A stretch of DNA of 11,248 bases from GCA-003244245 sp036266995 (GCA_036266995.1 DATAWX010000025.1:1-11248); one strand, 5' to 3'. Numbered from the stretch's first letter, positions 1-6,715 are shown. The notes: generated by a model not told the origin, from the sequence alone. Program-made: numbers and translations.

Positions 1-1160
1 TCGGTGAGCCCGGCGGCCTGTCCGATGCTCTTGGACAGGTATTTCGTGAGGTAGCCGATATGTCGGCCGGCTTCTTCGGTGCCGCCCAGGATGCCTTTGA
101 CGTGCACTTGGGTCCCGAACCGGACGACGTGCGCGGGCTCGACCAGGTCCTGGCAGGCTTGGTCGAAGGTGGGCAGTGGTGTGCCGGTGTCGGGGTCGGT
201 GAAGGCCTTGGCGCGGGTGTCCCAGACCGGTAGCCGCTCGTCGGTGTAGACGGGCTGGTCATGGGCCGGCCACCAGACCTGGTGATAGGTCGCGGCGGTG
301 ATGGCCCGCAGCTCGACGCGAGGGATCGCTCCCCGGATCGCGGCGTGGAAGTGCGGGGCGCCGCGTTTTTGGGGTTCGACGGTGCCGAAGTACTGCACGT
401 CCCAGCCGACGCAGCGTCGGGTGTTTTGCCAGAATCGGTCCACCAGGGCGGGGAAGTGGATCGCGTCGCGGGCGGCCCGCCGATAGTCGTAGTGATCGGG
501 GTCGGCTGCGGCCCCCTCGGCGTCGACGCGGCCGTAGGAGTCCAGGGTCAGGGTCAGAAAGGTGGAGGGCCGGTAGCGCCCGGCGAAGACCCGACCGAGG
601 GTGCGGTGCTCGATGGGTCGGCGCGGTAGGTCTGGGGCGTCTTGGCGGCGCCGGGTGGAGCGCTTGACCGGTTTGGGTGGTGGGTCCAGTGGTGTGAGTC
701 GTCCGCGCACTCCTGCCGCGCGGAGTTCGGTGTCGAGTTCGGCGACCGATTCTGCGATCTGTTCACACGTGACCTCATCGCCCACGGCGCGGCACTCGGT
801 GTAGACCGCGACGAGATCGGCCCGGGTGGCCATCAGCTCCTGGTGTTCGGCGCTGGGCTTGGCCCGGTCGGTGACGGGTTCGGCGTCGAGGTGCCAGCCT
901 TCGCGGCATTGGGCCATCCGCAGTCTTCGTGCTTTGTCCGCGCACGGTGGGCACTGGTCTGCCCAGGTGGACCCACACGGCACCGGGACGATGTCGGTGC
1001 GGCCGGTGGTGGTGTCTATGCGGCGCATGGCCAGGGGCCGGATGCAGACGCCGTGCTGCTCGGCCAGGGCTTGGGCGACATCAGCTGCGAGAGGTAGCAC
1101 GGCCCGCTGCGCCCGGGTCAGTGCCGCGATCCCCACCGCCGCGGATTGGGTGGCTGTCAT
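1..1160 (-). CDS. repSA: RepSA-like rolling-circle replication initiator (C-terminus beyond window)
   Basis: The minus strand is open from the ATG at 1160 to the window edge, giving 386 residues with no stop; the C-terminal part is missing. It resembles the replication initiator of pSAM2-type AICEs, which nicks the double-strand origin so that the excised element replicates by rolling circle. Visible motifs are a cysteine cluster at about residues 62-85 (C62, C70, C73, C85, zinc-ribbon-like), the strand motif FLTLTLDSYG at 201-210, the metal-binding HUH-type motif PHFH at 269-272, and a candidate catalytic tyrosine motif GYLTKYLSK at 369-377 (Y370/Y374). The start is supported by GGGAGGT about 10 nt upstream. 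The stop of the upstream gene overlaps it as TGATG, so translation is probably coupled. In AICEs, xis and int normally follow; here they would be off the left edge. I am sure of the family but not of the exact catalytic tyrosine. Confidence 0.9.
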   Translation of the reverse strand, partial: MTATQSAAVGIAALTRAQRAVLPLAADVAQALAEQHGVCIRPLAMRRIDTTTGRTDIVPVPCGSTWADQCPPCADKARRLRMAQCREGWHLDAEPVTDRAKPSAEHQELMATRADLVAVYTECRAVGDEVTCEQIAESVAELDTELRAAGVRGRLTPLDPPPKPVKRSTRRRQDAPDLPRRPIEHRTLGRVFAGRYRPSTFLTLTLDSYGRVDAEGAAADPDHYDYRRAARDAIHFPALVDRFWQNTRRCVGWDVQYFGTVEPQKRGAPHFHAAIRGAIPRVELRAITAATYHQVWWPAHDQPVYTDERLPVWDTRAKAFTDPDTGTPLPTFDQACQDLVEPAHVVRFGTQVHVKGILGGTEEAGRHIGYLTKYLSKSIGQAAGLT

Positions 1161-1549
1161 CAGGCCCTTACCTCCCGGAGGGTGGTCGCGTGCCGCAGCG
1201 CCCCGAGCGGGATGGGCATGCAGGCATCGGGTGCCAGATCGGCGCCGAGGCCGTGTTCGGGGACCGCCATGGCGCCATAGACCAGGACCGAGGCTTCGTC
1301 GGGAAACAGCCCAGTGACCGACAGGTGCACCGATTCACCTCGGGGGACCCGCCGGGCTTGCGCGGTGACCTGGGTCAGCGTGTCGGCCCAGGTCAGCAGC
1401 CCTCGGGCCATCGCGGCGGGATCGGCCAGCTGCACGGTCACGTGCGGTGCTGAGATCGCAGCGGTCACGAGCACCGAAGCGATCGGGGGCAGCTCGAACT
1501 CAGCGAGGTGCGCGCCGATCGCAGCAAGCAGGTCAACGGTCGTTGTCAC
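1160..1549 (-). CDS. Conserved small protein between ftsK and repSA, function unknown
   Basis: This is a 129-residue protein starting with GTG at 1549 (MTTTVDLLAAIG). The start sits in a GTGA overlap with the restored ftsK stop, and GGAGGT lies about 5 nt upstream, so both the start and the coupling are well supported. Its stop overlaps the repSA ATG (TGATG). I see no catalytic motif, signal peptide or membrane helix. It is a mixed alpha/beta-looking soluble protein, with a stretch (PPIASVLVTAAI, then SVHLSVTGLF) compatible with a small beta domain. Similar unnamed proteins are common between the transfer ATPase and the initiator in AICEs, so a role in replication or transfer is inferred from position only. 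Confidence 0.75.
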   Translation of the reverse strand: MTTTVDLLAAIGAHLAEFELPPIASVLVTAAISAPHVTVQLADPAAMARGLLTWADTLTQVTAQARRVPRGESVHLSVTGLFPDEASVLVYGAMAVPEHGLGADLAPDACMPIPLGALRHATTLREVRA

Positions 1550-3134
1550 GCGGCACCTCCGTCAGTTGACCCGGTCGGGTCGGTGGGTTTGATCGGGAAG
1601 GGCAGCACCGTGGTGTCGTGAGCGATGGGGCCGGTGATGAACGTTTCGAGTTGTTTGATCGTCGCGTCGGGGACCCACCCTGCGCGGATGCGCAGGGGTT
1701 CGCGGATGCCCTCGCCGAAGACGTAGCCGGTTCCGGCTTCGGCTTCGGTGATCCGGTTGGCCCACACGCCCCGCTCGTAGGCCTGATCCCCCAGCACCAT
1801 CCCCACGTGCGATTTCGCGGAGACCCGTAGGCAGATCCGCCGGGGGAACAGCTCCCGAACCGGGACCGTGTCCTTGGTGGGTTCCTGGACGTAGCCACGG
1901 ACGGTGACCCCAGGGCCCGGCCCTGGGTGGTCAGTAGGGCGACCCGTTCGGTGATCGCGTCGCGGGTCTTGCGGTCGGTGTATTTGGTCAGTGCGCCGAT
2001 TTCGTCGAATTCCAGTAGTTCCAGGGGGTGTTCGGGGCTGATTGGCGCCACCCGCACTCGCCCGGCGAAGGTTGTTTTGCGGACGTGCATGGCCTCGACG
2101 AGGTCATCGAGGACGGTCAGGGCGTCGGTTCCGGTGACGGCGTAGCGGTGAAAGATCCGCCGCCCGTAGGCCAGCTCCATGCCCTTCGGGTCAATCCCCG
2201 AGACCCGCACCACTCCGTCGCGGATGGCAGGGGCGATCGAGACCAGGGGGCACCACATCGCGGAGTTCTTGCCCGCCCCACTGGCCCCGGCCACCAGGGT
2301 GTGACCACCCGCGAGAGGAACGTGCCAGTCTTGGCCGTACTCGGTGCGCCCGGAGAACACCCGCCGCAAATCCACCGTCGTGCCCGCAACATTCGCCAGT
2401 GTGGTCAGGTCGAGGCAGGCGACCGGGTCGGCGAGCAGGTTGCGGCGCTGGAAATCGATCGAGACCACATTCGGGGTCAGTTCACGCACCTGGCAGCGGG
2501 CCACGCCCCGGGCCGAAGCCAACGCCCGCGCGGCCGCATCGAAATCTTCGGGTTTCTGGCCGGGCACCAGCCGGATGCGGACCTCGTCCCACGACGCGCC
2601 GGAACGCACCCCAAGCACCTGGGGCAGATGCGCCTGGGTCCGGCTGCGGCCACGGCGGATGCTGCGCCCGAGGGGACTCACCATCGCGACCACGGGAGCG
2701 GCATCGGGTTTGATGCTCAGCCCGCAGGCGTGCAGCCAGTCGGGGAGCTTGGGGGCGTAGACCGTCCAGCGCAGCCACCACGAGCGCAGGTGCCGGCCAG
2801 CCCACGCATCAAACGAGGCCAGGTCGACCAGCAGCCAGGCGGTAAGCACGCTGGCGACTACGCCGGCGGTGATAACCAGACAAGCCGAGCCCCACCAGTG
2901 CCACCACGCCAGCAGAGCCAACACGGTCAAGCTGGTTCGCCAGTGGGTGACCGTCTGGCGCAGCGCCCACCCCACGGCCTTGAGCACCAGCCAGACGGCG
3001 ACGAGCACCACCGCAGCTGCCGCGAGGGCTTCGGCGAGTTTGATCAACGCCTTACCGAGTTTGGCCAAGACCCACACCACGACGCCGAGCACACCAGCAC
3101 CGGCGATCACCAGAGCAATCCGGTACGCGTCCAT
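1546..3134 (-). pseudogene. TraB/FtsK-SpoIIIE-type DNA translocase, broken by a one-base frameshift
   Basis: This is the transfer ATPase of an AICE, which pumps double-stranded DNA between mycelial cells. From ATG 3134 the N-terminus carries about three to four hydrophobic helices (residues ~5-27, 35-58, 67-80, 84-105). A motor domain follows, with Walker A GASGAGKNS at about 283-291 and Walker B LELLEFDEI at about 371-379. The GKNS is unusual, since GKGS or GKSS is commoner. After ...TTQGRALG (residue ~409) the frame slips at a run of four C at 1908-1911 (+ strand). One more base restores the expected VTVRGYVQEPTKDTVPVREL and the FtsK-like C-terminus GMVLGDQAYERGVWAN, ending with TGA at 1548-1546. 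The restored length is about 529 residues. Unrepaired, the frame runs as arginine/serine-rich nonsense to 1533. I prefer ATG 3134, with GGGGGTGG upstream, over the RBS-less GTG at 3176. Either a pseudogene or a sequencing error. Confidence 0.85.
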
Positions 3135-3278
3135 CACCGACCACCCCCGATTCCCACCAAGGTGATCGCCGGGCACGTGTGGTTATTGCGGTTCTCATTC
3201 ACATCGGGCAGGGGGCTTGCGCCGTGCCCGGTCGTTGTGCGTATCCTCACTACTGTTCACTCCTGACTCGGGTGGACA

Positions 3279-3323
3279 GCGCAGAAGCGGATAGGTTGGT
3301 AGCCCGAGATTCCGCTTCTGCGC
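3279..3323. repeat. Perfect 13-bp inverted repeat, 19-nt loop
   Basis: GCGCAGAAGCGGA at 3279-3291 is matched exactly by TCCGCTTCTGCGC at 3311-3323. The arms are separated by 19 nt. It lies about 150 bp upstream of the ftsK start, outside any gene. The repeat is a direct observation. It could be an extruded hairpin at an origin, a transfer-protein binding site or an operator. Confidence 0.8.
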
Positions 3324-3351
3324 GTACGTCGGTCGTGCGATTGATGAGGGC

Positions 3352-3392
3352 GTGCGGCAGTACCGCACACCCCGGTGCGTTGAAATTTTTTT
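3352..3392 (+). terminator. Two mutually exclusive hairpins followed by seven T
   Basis: GTGCGG (3352-3357) pairs with CCGCAC (3363-3368) across a 5-nt loop. CGCAC (3364-3368) can alternatively pair with GTGCG (3375-3379). A run of seven T follows at 3386-3392. The second hairpin plus T-run resembles a weak intrinsic terminator on the plus strand, and the competing first hairpin resembles an antiterminator. The 6-nt gap between stem and T-run weakens the call, and no plus-strand gene feeds into it. Confidence 0.3.
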
Positions 3393-3635
3393 CTCGACTT
3401 CTGTGTGGCGTTTGTTAGCGCAGGCTGCGGCGGCTAACGCACAGCTGATCTGCCCTGCCGGCACGAACGAATAGCTTCCGCATCGACGGCAGATCTGCCA
3501 AGCCAGAAGCACCCGCCCTCTGCGTGCGCGTCATCGCGCGAGCAGCGCACCCTACCTTCTGCCCCAGCCCAGGATCATCACCTCCTTTCCCCTCTGACAG
3601 CATTTGGTCACTTCCGCCTGTCCCGCGAACTCCGC

Positions 3636-3836
3636 TCAGTCGGTGCCCTTCGGCTCCAGCACGATCACATCGCTGGCGTTGCAGGTCTGCCATATCCAGT
3701 TATCGAGCCGCACCGGGAATAGACCGAGCAGACTCAACGAAGTCTCACGCATATGCGGCATCACCGTGCCCTTGTGTTTCACTCCGTCTTTGAGTTGCAC
3801 CCGGGTGCCCGGGGCCAGTCCTGGGTCAGTGGTCAT
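3636..3836 (-). CDS. Small 66-residue protein with a basic beta-rich N-terminal segment, unknown function
   Basis: The frame from ATG 3836 encodes MTTDPGLAPGTRVQLKDG..., 66 residues. The segment PGTRVQLKDGVKHKGTV followed by LGLFPVRLDN...VIVLEPKG looks like a small SH3/KOW-like beta barrel, as in many short actinobacterial proteins. That fold is inferred from hydrophobic spacing only. The start lies inside the last codons of the upstream gene (11-nt overlap), so translation is probably coupled. An in-frame ATG at 3875 would add 13 residues but fits the overlap less well. No strong Shine-Dalgarno sequence is visible. It sits in the Pra-linked operon of the element. Confidence 0.6.
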   Translation of the reverse strand: MTTDPGLAPGTRVQLKDGVKHKGTVMPHMRETSLSLLGLFPVRLDNWIWQTCNASDVIVLEPKGTD

Positions 3837-4218
3837 GCCCGTCGGGATGGCTGTCGCTTTCGTCGCCTGTTTCATATTTGCGTGCCTGTTCTTCGAAGGC
3901 CGCTGCGGCGGATTCGATGGCCGCGAGGGTCCACCACGGCAAGGTCGTGGCGCCCTCGATCTGTCGCCAGGCCGCCGCCACTGCCCAGGACGCTGCTGTC
4001 ATTTCCCGCGCTGCGGCCGGATCTCCCTTGGGAGAACGAGCGGTCAACTCCCAGATGTGGCCGTAGTGCCGATAGGCCGCCTCCCAGGCACGTGCGCACT
4101 GCTCGGAGGCCATTACGGCATCGTCAGTGCAGCCACCCGGTGGTCGGCGGGCTGGACGACCTTGTCGACCAGTGCCCCGAACCCGGGCGAACTCGGGGGG
4201 ACCCACCACCGGACTCAC
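3826..4218 (-). CDS. Conserved alpha-helical hypothetical protein of the AICE operon
   Basis: The frame encodes up to 130 residues. From residue ~36 (MASEQCARAWEAAYRHYGHI) the sequence reads as a well-behaved helical protein rich in Ala, Trp and Glu. It contains the segments WAVAAAWRQIEGATTLPWW and AIESAAAAFEEQA and ends in an acidic/His tail. The first ~35 residues are Pro/Arg/Gly-rich and look less protein-like. Two starts are possible. GTG 4218 overlaps the pra stop as GTGA, a junction used elsewhere in this cluster. ATG 4113 would give 95 residues. Neither has a clear ribosome-binding site. No known motif was recognised. Its placement after the Pra-like gene suggests a role in element maintenance. 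Confidence 0.6.
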   Translation of the reverse strand: MSPVVGPPEFARVRGTGRQGRPARRPPGGCTDDAVMASEQCARAWEAAYRHYGHIWELTARSPKGDPAAAREMTAASWAVAAAWRQIEGATTLPWWTLAAIESAAAAFEEQARKYETGDESDSHPDGHDH

Positions 4219-4691
4219 GCGGCCCGATGCTGCTGATCAGTGCCTCCCGCGGTGTCAGCCTGTTTGATCTGCGGTGGGCGAACCCTGCTGGCGCTGGGTG
4301 CTGCCGCGAACCCGGTTGCCCGATAGATATAAGACTGGTATTTGAATTCGCCGTTACCGGCCACCTTGGGTTCCGCCGTCAACCCCTCTAGCGTGATGGG
4401 ACGCATACCCGGCAAGACTTCACCGGTCGTCGGCACCGGTTGCACATCGGCGACGAACGTGATCTCAAACGATGTGCGCTTAGCGTTCGGTTCGTCCGGA
4501 TCGGTGACGGTGGCTTTCCACTGCCGCTGACCTGTCAACAGGTCAGTTTTTTGTCGGACCGGTCGACCAGCGGCCTTGTCCTCGCGTGTCTGGTATTCGT
4601 TGTCCGGTGTCACGTCGCCAATCAGGACCAAGCCCTGAGGAAACGCGCCATCGAAGTCGATGGCGAACCGGTGACCCCTAGCAATAGCCAC
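4215..4691 (-). CDS. pra: Pra-like plasmid replication/integration/excision activator
   Basis: This 158-residue protein starts with GTG at 4691 (MAIARGHRFAIDFDGAFPQG). It matches the layout of the AICE proteins annotated as replication, integration and excision activators, of which pSAM2 Pra is the type. The shared layout is an N-terminal FxVDF..xFPxG..V..V.P motif, a central LLTGQRQWKATVTDPDE segment, and a VxFEGLT-like segment (here ITLEGLTAEPKV) followed by YRATG. In pSAM2, Pra switches the element from the integrated to the replicating state. The chosen start has GGAAGAGGCAGGG just upstream. An earlier start at 4733 adds 14 residues without support. It faces away from the 4893 regulator across a ~200-bp repeat-rich region, consistent with repression by that protein. 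Family assignment is from memory of the motif layout. Confidence 0.7.
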   Translation of the reverse strand: MAIARGHRFAIDFDGAFPQGLVLIGDVTPDNEYQTREDKAAGRPVRQKTDLLTGQRQWKATVTDPDEPNAKRTSFEITFVADVQPVPTTGEVLPGMRPITLEGLTAEPKVAGNGEFKYQSYIYRATGFAAAPSASRVRPPQIKQADTAGGTDQQHRAA

Positions 4692-4892
4692 GATCCCTGC
4701 CTCTTCCTGTCTGGACTGTCTGCGTGGTATCACCCTGCGTGGGCGACACCACTAGCTTCGGCCAGGTCAGGGTCTGGTCTCGACCTCATGATCGTCTCTT
4801 CTCGACCCTCTGTAGCTCGTGTGATCTCGCCTTGTCTCGCGGGCGTGCTAGTCTCATCTACTCTCGTCTCACGCGAAGAAGGGGCCAGCACA
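4692..4892. promoter_or_regulatory. Divergent control region with one-sided GTCT/GTCTC repeat cluster
   Basis: This ~200-bp gap separates the pra start (minus) from the regulator start (plus), so it must hold both promoters. GTCT occurs on the plus strand at 4709, 4718, 4772, 4777, 4794, 4834, 4851 and 4866; I saw no AGAC there. Five of these extend to GTCTC, with spacings of 17 (4777-4794), 17 (4834-4851) and 15. TCTCG occurs at 4778, 4800, 4825, 4835 and 4862. This is a good candidate for an array of operator half-sites. I could not place -35/-10 boxes with confidence. Confidence 0.5.
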
Positions 4893-5777
4893 TTGACCGC
4901 AAAGCCGATCGTGCTGAAGATGCTGCTCCAGCAACGCCACCTGCAAACTCACAGCGCTTTCTGTCGCGAATACGACAGGGTCGCAGCCGCTGTTGATCCA
5001 ACCTTGAGGAAAGGCTGGCCGAGCAGGGCACAGTTCTACCGGTGGCTTTCCGGAGACATAATCGGACTCCCTTATACCGACCACTGCCGCATACTCGAAG
5101 GCATGTTCCCGGACTGGAAAGTCGATCAACTGTTTCAAATTCACGATGAGGGAATCGATTACATACCCGAGCCGCCCGCATCGCAGCCGCAGACGTCGAC
5201 TCCGCCGCCAACCGAGCCAGCCGTTCAGGAGACGGACCAGGTGGTAGGGTTTTATCCGCACAGATCGGATACTCCAAAACGTCTTTGGATGGACCTTTTA
5301 GTGCGCGCTCGAGAAGAAATCGACTTGTTTGCTAACGCTAGCTTGTTTCTACCCGAGGAAAACCCAGAGGCGATAGATATTCTCAAGAAGAAAGCTGCGA
5401 GCGGTGCACGAGTCCGGATCTTGCTCGGCGACCCAGATCATCCGGCTATGGAACTGCGTGGCCGGGAAGAGCGACTCTTCGAGGCTATCCCAGGTAGGAT
5501 TAGGATGGCGCTGGCGTATTATCGACCTCTGGTTGATGTTGAAGGTATCGAATTCCGTCTACACGGAACGTCGTTATACAACTCGATATTTCGTTATGAT
5601 GATCACATGCTCGTTAATCAGCATATCTACGGGACCTACGGATACATTGCCCCGATTCTGCATCTTCGAAAGGTAGAGGGTCGCGACCTGTTTGATACGT
5701 ACATGAGAAGCTTCGAACTGATCTGGAGTGACGAGTCATACAGTATTCATGCCGAAGAGGCAGCGCCTACAAACTGA
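4893..5777 (+). CDS. DUF5919-type regulator: N-terminal DNA-binding-like domain plus sensor domain
   Basis: The protein is 294 residues from a TTG at 4893, chosen because AAGAAGG lies about 9 nt upstream and MTAKPIVLKMLLQQRHLQTH begins the conserved part. The upstream frame overlaps pra and its promoter, so it is not used. Residues 1-85 (SAFCREYDRVA, GWPSRAQFYRWLSGD, DHCRILEGMFPDW) form the helical, putative DNA-binding domain seen in actinobacterial regulators. A Pro/Thr-rich linker spans about 92-115. Residues ~117-290 hold a C-terminal domain that I recognise as DUF5919-like (EIDLFANASLFLPEENPEA, GARVRILLGDPDHPA, FRLHGTSLYNSIFRYDDHML). It resembles a degenerate phospholipase-D-like fold without a clear HxK motif. 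It is probably a ligand-responsive repressor or activator replacing KorSA. Base composition falls sharply within the gene. Its 3' end overlaps the convergent HAD gene by 11 nt. Confidence 0.75.
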   Translation: MTAKPIVLKMLLQQRHLQTHSAFCREYDRVAAAVDPTLRKGWPSRAQFYRWLSGDIIGLPYTDHCRILEGMFPDWKVDQLFQIHDEGIDYIPEPPASQPQTSTPPPTEPAVQETDQVVGFYPHRSDTPKRLWMDLLVRAREEIDLFANASLFLPEENPEAIDILKKKAASGARVRILLGDPDHPAMELRGREERLFEAIPGRIRMALAYYRPLVDVEGIEFRLHGTSLYNSIFRYDDHMLVNQHIYGTYGYIAPILHLRKVEGRDLFDTYMRSFELIWSDESYSIHAEEAAPTN

Positions 5778-6525
5778 GTGAGGGTTCGTCACTTCGCAAG
5801 CGGACCAATGCGGTCACGAAATGATCGAGGCTAGCGAGGCCGGGTAGGACCAGATCGGCGCCGGCTTCAAGCAGTTGCGGGGCGCTATATACGCCACTGG
5901 CTACCGCCAGTATCCGGGCACCTCCGTCATGCGCTGCCTTAATATCCAATAATGTGTCACCAATTAAAATTGTCGACGATCGATCGAATGTCTTCCCGTA
6001 CTTCTTCGCCACTCTTCGTCGGGCAGCGCTGACCAGATTCGAGCGGATCTTGTCGTCCGTGCCAAAACCGCCGACGTCCAGATCGAGCCACGAATTTAGG
6101 TTAAAGGCATGTAATTTTGCGCACGCGTTAGAGACAATGTTACCGGTGAGGACGGATTGAATCACAGTCGGCATGGCCGACAAACACGTGAGCGCCTCGA
6201 TCACGCCCGGAAGGACATAGCCGCGTTGCGGAAGCTGTGGCGCGTTCCGTTCCATAGCCTCGATAAGAACACTTTCAAACTGTGCAATTTCGACGTAGCT
6301 GTCAGTGTCAATAGAGTTAGCAGACAGAAGTTCATGCATTATCTGGAAGTCAGTGCGTCCGTCGGTGGCGGGACGTACCGAAGGAGCGCATCCAGTTAGT
6401 AGCTCAAAAGCCAGGGCGTATGTATCCTTGCTGACGCCGCCGTTCTCAATGAGCGTATGATCGATATCCCACAAAATGAGGGTTTCCGGGAGATGCGCAA
6501 CGATATCCACTGACGCATCAGTCAT
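5767..6525 (-). CDS. HAD-superfamily phosphatase/hydrolase
   Basis: This 252-residue protein starts with ATG at 6525. The haloacid-dehalogenase motifs are all visible: motif I DIDHT at 20-24 (nucleophile D20, acid D22), a helical cap at ~30-110, motif II SVLTGN at 124-129 (T127), a lysine-rich stretch at ~168-178 that can supply motif III, and motif IV IGDTLLD at 188-194 (D190, D194). The length fits soluble cytosolic phosphoglycolate-phosphatase-like enzymes, but the substrate cannot be told. Asp-His-Thr at the nucleophile is a mild variant of DxDGT. No ribosome-binding site precedes the ATG, so translation may be leaderless. GTGAGACGA, the complement of TCGTCTCAC in the regulator promoter, ends 7 bp before the start codon. 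It overlaps the regulator tail to tail. The DNA is much lower in GC than the flanks. Confidence 0.85.
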   Translation of the reverse strand: MTDASVDIVAHLPETLILWDIDHTLIENGGVSKDTYALAFELLTGCAPSVRPATDGRTDFQIMHELLSANSIDTDSYVEIAQFESVLIEAMERNAPQLPQRGYVLPGVIEALTCLSAMPTVIQSVLTGNIVSNACAKLHAFNLNSWLDLDVGGFGTDDKIRSNLVSAARRRVAKKYGKTFDRSSTILIGDTLLDIKAAHDGGARILAVASGVYSAPQLLEAGADLVLPGLASLDHFVTALVRLRSDEPSLSL

Positions 6526-6705
6526 AAGGTTATCGTCTCACATCGACCTCGACGAACGAACGTCGGACGGCTACATCCGGTAAGCCTCAGGATCATCTCC
6601 CGACGATCGAGGACCGATCGCGTCGGCTTGGTCGCCGGGCCGGGTCATGTGATGGCGTCCCGCAGCATCGGCGATCGTCTTCCTCAGAGTGTCCTGCTTG
6701 TCGCT
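6526..6705. other. Intergenic DNA between HAD gene and IS21 left end
   Basis: There is no gene in this ~180 bp. The first 15 bp carry TCGTCTCAC (6533-6541), a possible operator for the HAD gene. An imperfect inverted repeat built on CGACGATCG / CGATCGCGTCG lies at about 6601-6625. I see nothing else here. Confidence 0.4.
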
Positions 6706-6715
6706 TGCCAGCGTG

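Larger units (their letters stand above)
3135..3635. other. Gene-poor, hairpin-rich intergenic region; candidate origin/transfer locus or leader
   Basis: No convincing gene lies in these ~500 bp; the open frames here look like chance. It instead holds several inverted repeats: CGGGCA/TGCCCG (3205-3210/3225-3230), a perfect 13-bp pair at 3279-3291/3311-3323, GTGCGG/CCGCAC (3352-3357/3363-3368) overlapping CGCAC/GTGCG, GTTAGC/GCTAAC (3414-3419/3433-3438), and the 12-bp palindrome GGCAGATCTGCC (3488-3499). It precedes the ftsK-orf-repSA block, so it must contain that block's promoter. By position it could also hold a replication origin or a clt-type transfer site. Which of these applies cannot be decided from the sequence alone. 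Confidence 0.5.

Noticed and set aside
2028..3266. Long plus-strand open frame (412 codons) opposite ftsK
   Set aside because: It is antisense to a recognisable TraB/FtsK motor, has a His/Gly/Arg-rich composition typical of a GC-rich shadow frame, and shows no motif.
3195..3512. 105-codon minus-strand frame in the ftsK leader (with CRRC near its start)
   Set aside because: A Cys pair alone is not enough; the rest is unstructured Arg/Ser/Pro sequence crossing several hairpins, and no ribosome-binding site was seen.
3415..3693. 92-codon minus-strand frame overlapping the 66-residue gene
   Set aside because: Its start lies out of frame inside the 66-residue gene; the internal ATGs at 3603 and 3534 have no ribosome-binding site. 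A small peptide from ATG 3534 cannot be excluded.
4440..4892. N-terminal extension of the regulator frame
   Set aside because: This part overlaps the pra coding region antisense and then the divergent promoter region; conserved regulator sequence begins at the TTG at 4893 with a good ribosome-binding site.
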